Shown here: positions 7,984-9,158 of the stretch, one piece after another
Layout: each line of letters opens with the position of its first letter
Numbering within the stretch: the stretch's first letter is position 1
NCBI GenBank assembly: GCA_002407725.1
Contig: DHOD01000069.1
Span: forward strand, 1-9,158
Length of the DNA stretch: 9,158 nucleotides
Reading direction: 5' to 3'
Origin: Christensenella sp. UBA5399
GTDB taxonomy: Bacteria > Bacillota > Clostridia > Christensenellales > Christensenellaceae
The notes under the pieces: generated by a model
The model's input: only the letters and a program-made list of their open reading frames with translations
Databases searched by the model: none
Told to the model about the DNA's origin: nothing
Position numbers and translations under genes: made by a program

Positions 7984-8006
7984 ACACCTTGTGTTTCTGA
8001 CGGCAA
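7978..8006 (-). promoter_or_regulatory. Predicted sigma-A promoter of the chemoreceptor-hemW unit
   Basis: On the minus strand TTGCCG (8001-8006), a 17-bp spacer, and a perfect TATAAT (7978-7983). The predicted leader is about 85 bases. The spacer includes a small inverted repeat AACAC-CTT-GTGTT (7983-7995). An overlapping motility-sigma (sigma-D) reading, TAAA then 14 bases then GCCG, is possible. Its spacing is one base short and the rest of its -10 does not match well, so I prefer sigma-A. Confidence 0.65.
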
Positions 8007-8078
8007 GAATATAAAAAATTTACAGCTATTGTTCTATATTCCCTTATTATTTGGGTATATATAAATTAACGAATTGTC

Positions 8079-8085
8079 AAGGAGG
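8079..8085 (+). promoter_or_regulatory. Strong ribosome binding site that fixes the small gene's start
   Basis: AAGGAGG lies eight bases before the ATG at 8094. Another ATG at 8089, in a different frame, is only three bases away from the site and would be too close. The site therefore selects the alanine-rich frame. Confidence 0.85.
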
Positions 8086-8093
8086 ACAATGCG

Positions 8094-8423
8094 ATGGCCC
8101 GAACACATGAAAACAATGCGTTTTCTTCTTTCCAGACAGCGGACGCCAAAAGAACAAACTTGTTTGATAACATTGTCAGCAAGCCTGCGGAAGAACTGGA
8201 GAAAGCATCGGAAAAAGCCCGGCAGGCGATCAGAGACGCTGATCATGCCACCGCAACGGCCGCATCCAAGATGGAAGCCTTTACCGCCGAAAATACTGCT
8301 GCGGCAAAGGACGAGGCGATCATTGCGTGGGAAACCGCGCTGGAAAAAGCGAAGGCGGCTGTCAAGGCAGTCGAGATCGCCTACGAGTATACCGCATTGC
8401 AAATGGCGGGAAACGACGATTAG
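8094..8423 (+). CDS. Small alanine-rich helical protein of unknown function
   Basis: I do not recognise this 109-residue protein. It is soluble by appearance: no signal peptide, no membrane segment and no cysteine. After a polar N-terminus (1-30) it becomes a nearly continuous predicted helix (about 31-104) rich in Ala, Lys and Glu. By my count 28 of 109 residues are alanine. The pattern of L/I/V/A and charged residues is compatible with an amphipathic helix or coiled coil; it ends in an acidic GNDD. Reality is supported by the strong ribosome binding site, a TAG stop followed by a possible terminator, and GC-rich third positions like the neighbours. It is divergent from the chemoreceptor across a 209-bp control region, and I see no clear sigma-A promoter for it. 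Overlapping frames on both strands are less convincing. It may be a small structural or phage-derived helical protein, but nothing shows this. Confidence 0.75.
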   Translation: MARTHENNAFSSFQTADAKRTNLFDNIVSKPAEELEKASEKARQAIRDADHATATAASKMEAFTAENTAAAKDEAIIAWETALEKAKAAVKAVEIAYEYTALQMAGNDD

Positions 8424-8508
8424 CATATTGGTATTTGCACCGCCAATCATTTGCCCATCAATATAGGCGCAGGTATTCATACCAAGATGTATTTCCTTTT
8501 CTTTTTTT
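8424..8508 (+). terminator. Possible terminator after the small gene
   Basis: Directly after the stop codon, CAT-A-TTGGTAT (8424-8434) pairs with ATACCAA-G-ATG (8479-8489): seven pairs, one mismatch, three pairs. An inner TGC/GCC stem (8436-8444) pairs with GGCGCA (8466-8471), leaving an irregular loop. A T-rich stretch with seven Ts (8502-8508) follows. The loop is long and the T-run is not flush with the stem, so this is a tentative call. Confidence 0.4.
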
Positions 8509-8660
8509 ATGTATAACGTCCTTATTGTATCTGCGCTATGCGCTACTTTATGTTCAATTACTGTAAAAAGAATGATCCCAGTTGATTGATACTATGTTGT
8601 GAATTTGCTTCTGTTGTTTTTTACCATTCCAACGGCATCAAACCCACATGTTATTCTTTT
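8509..8660. other. AT-rich intergenic stretch with no recognisable feature
   Basis: Part of the 351-base gap between the small gene and the regulator gene. I see no gene with a plausible ribosome binding site, no RNA gene and no riboswitch here. The only local structure is a tandem heptamer TGCGCTA repeated twice (8532-8545), which also forms a small GCGC-TAT-GCGC palindrome. Either can arise by chance. Confidence 0.5.
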
Positions 8661-8710
8661 GAAAAAAAACGAAAAACCATATTGACACAGGTATTTTTAT
8701 ATGCTTTAAT
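8661..8710 (+). promoter_or_regulatory. Near-consensus sigma-A promoter with upstream A-tract for the HTH-cupin gene
   Basis: A consensus -35 TTGACA (8682-8687), a 17-bp spacer, and TTTAAT as the -10 (8705-8710, five of six matches). Two A-runs at 8662-8676 lie just before the -35 and resemble an UP element for the alpha subunit. The predicted start site is about 8717, giving a leader of some 58 bases before the ATG at 8775. Confidence 0.85.
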
Positions 8711-8725
8711 TAATCTCGCTTATTT

Positions 8726-8752
8726 GTTTAGTTATGGTAAACTATGTGTTTA
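8726..8752. promoter_or_regulatory. Repeated GTTTA/TAAAC half-sites, candidate autoregulatory operator
   Basis: GTTTA (8726-8730), TAAAC (8738-8742) and GTTTA (8748-8752) form two overlapping inverted repeats sharing the middle half-site, with 7-bp and 5-bp gaps. They lie between the predicted start site and the ribosome binding site of a DNA-binding regulator, where self-repression would act. No binding evidence can be read from sequence. Confidence 0.35.
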
Positions 8753-8774
8753 ATATATTATAAAAGGTGATCGT

Positions 8775-9158
8775 ATGAGTATCGGTGAAAAAATCAAATC
8801 CCTACGGCAGCAATTATCGCTTACACAAAGCGAACTTGCCGACCGGGCCGAGCTTTCCAAAGGCTTTATCTCCCAGGTGGAACGCGACCTGACTTCGCCA
8901 TCCATCGCCACGCTGACCGATATACTGGAATGCCTCGGGACGGATTTGCAGGGTTTTTTCAGCGAGAGCGGCAACGAGAAGATTGCTTTTGCGCCCGCCG
9001 ACCTGTTTGAGAAGGATTATGATTACGGGAAAATCGTCTGGCTGGTACCCAATGCGCAAAAGAACGAAATGGAGCCCATCCGGCTGACGATCAAAGCGGG
9101 CCACACCACCGAGCCGGACAACCCGCATACGGGCGAAGAATTTGGCTATGTGCTTTCC
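8775..9158 (+). CDS. XRE-family HTH regulator with C-terminal cupin domain (partial)
   Basis: Cytoplasmic transcription regulator; the 3' end runs off the window, leaving 128 codons with no stop. Residues 5-60 form an XRE-type helix-turn-helix, with LTQSELADRAELSKGFISQV (16-35) and the following ERDLTSPSIATL segment typical of the family. A linker leads into the start of a cupin fold (about 68 onward) with the HTGEEFGYVLS motif (118-128), which usually continues into a small-molecule-sensing barrel. The full family length is about 180 residues, so some 50 are missing. The ATG has an AAGGTGA ribosome binding site (8764-8770). In Clostridia, regulators of this shape often sit directly before the spermidine/putrescine transporter genes potABCD, so a polyamine role is plausible but cannot be tested here. 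It has its own strong promoter and is not part of the heat-shock cluster. Confidence 0.92.
   Translation, partial: MSIGEKIKSLRQQLSLTQSELADRAELSKGFISQVERDLTSPSIATLTDILECLGTDLQGFFSESGNEKIAFAPADLFEKDYDYGKIVWLVPNAQKNEMEPIRLTIKAGHTTEPDNPHTGEEFGYVLS

Noticed and set aside
8053..8058. GGGTAT resembling a sigma-B -10 box upstream of the small gene
   Set aside because: The nearest GTTT-like -35 (GTTCTA at 8031) gives a 16-base spacer, too long for sigma-B, and it matches poorly. The general-stress sigma factor is also uncommon in Clostridia.
8034..8480. Minus-strand open frame of 148 codons opposite the small alanine-rich gene
   Set aside because: It covers the control region and the possible terminator, has a cysteine- and arginine-rich composition typical of an antisense shadow, and lacks a good ribosome binding site. 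The plus-strand frame has a strong one.
1..9158. CRISPR arrays, insertion sequences, tRNA or rRNA genes, prophage genes
   Set aside because: No regularly spaced repeats, transposase motifs, terminal inverted repeats or RNA gene sequence were seen on either strand.

Overview
This looks like chromosomal DNA from a low-to-mid GC Gram-positive anaerobe of the class Clostridia (phylum Bacillota). The main reasons are the gene order hemW-hrcA-grpE-dnaK-dnaJ, a perfect CIRCE operator in front of hrcA, and a DnaK without the extra N-terminal-lobe segment found in Gram-negative DnaK. Strong GGAGG-type ribosome binding sites and consensus-like sigma-A promoters fit the same picture. I cannot name a genus; a Christensenella-like organism would fit the codon bias, but that is only an impression.

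Positions 1-7884 carry six genes, all on the minus strand and read from high to low coordinates. First is a chemoreceptor (7884-6202), which ends one base before the start of hemW (6200-5070). After hemW comes a sigma-A promoter (TTGACA, 17-bp spacer, TATCTT) and CIRCE (4963-4989). These drive the class I heat-shock operon hrcA (4939-3908), grpE (3852-3253), dnaK (3187-1331) and dnaJ (1199-75). The operon closes at a strong intrinsic terminator (29-56). HrcA represses the operon through CIRCE; GrpE, DnaK and DnaJ form one ATP-driven chaperone machine, so repressor and regulated products sit in one transcription unit. HemW is a radical-SAM-like heme chaperone. Its place before hrcA is common in Firmicutes, but the chemoreceptor before it is not, since lepA usually sits there.

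Positions 7885-8093 are a divergent AT-rich control region. It holds a good minus-strand promoter for the chemoreceptor, with a palindrome and a direct repeat around the predicted start site, and a strong ribosome binding site for a plus-strand gene. That gene (8094-8423) encodes an unrecognised 109-residue, alanine-rich, helical protein.

Positions 8424-8774 are non-coding. They hold a possible terminator for the small gene, a stretch with nothing recognisable, and then an A-tract, a near-consensus promoter and repeated GTTTA/TAAAC half-sites. These lead into a plus-strand HTH-cupin regulator (8775 to the window end), which is cut off by the window edge.

Most of the window is conserved housekeeping DNA. 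I found no convincing new multi-gene system. The points most worth a second look are the chemoreceptor-hemW junction, a perfect hairpin that exactly fills the spacer of the hrcA promoter, a long hairpin without a U-tract between dnaK and dnaJ, a CxxC pair in GrpE, and the small orphan protein.
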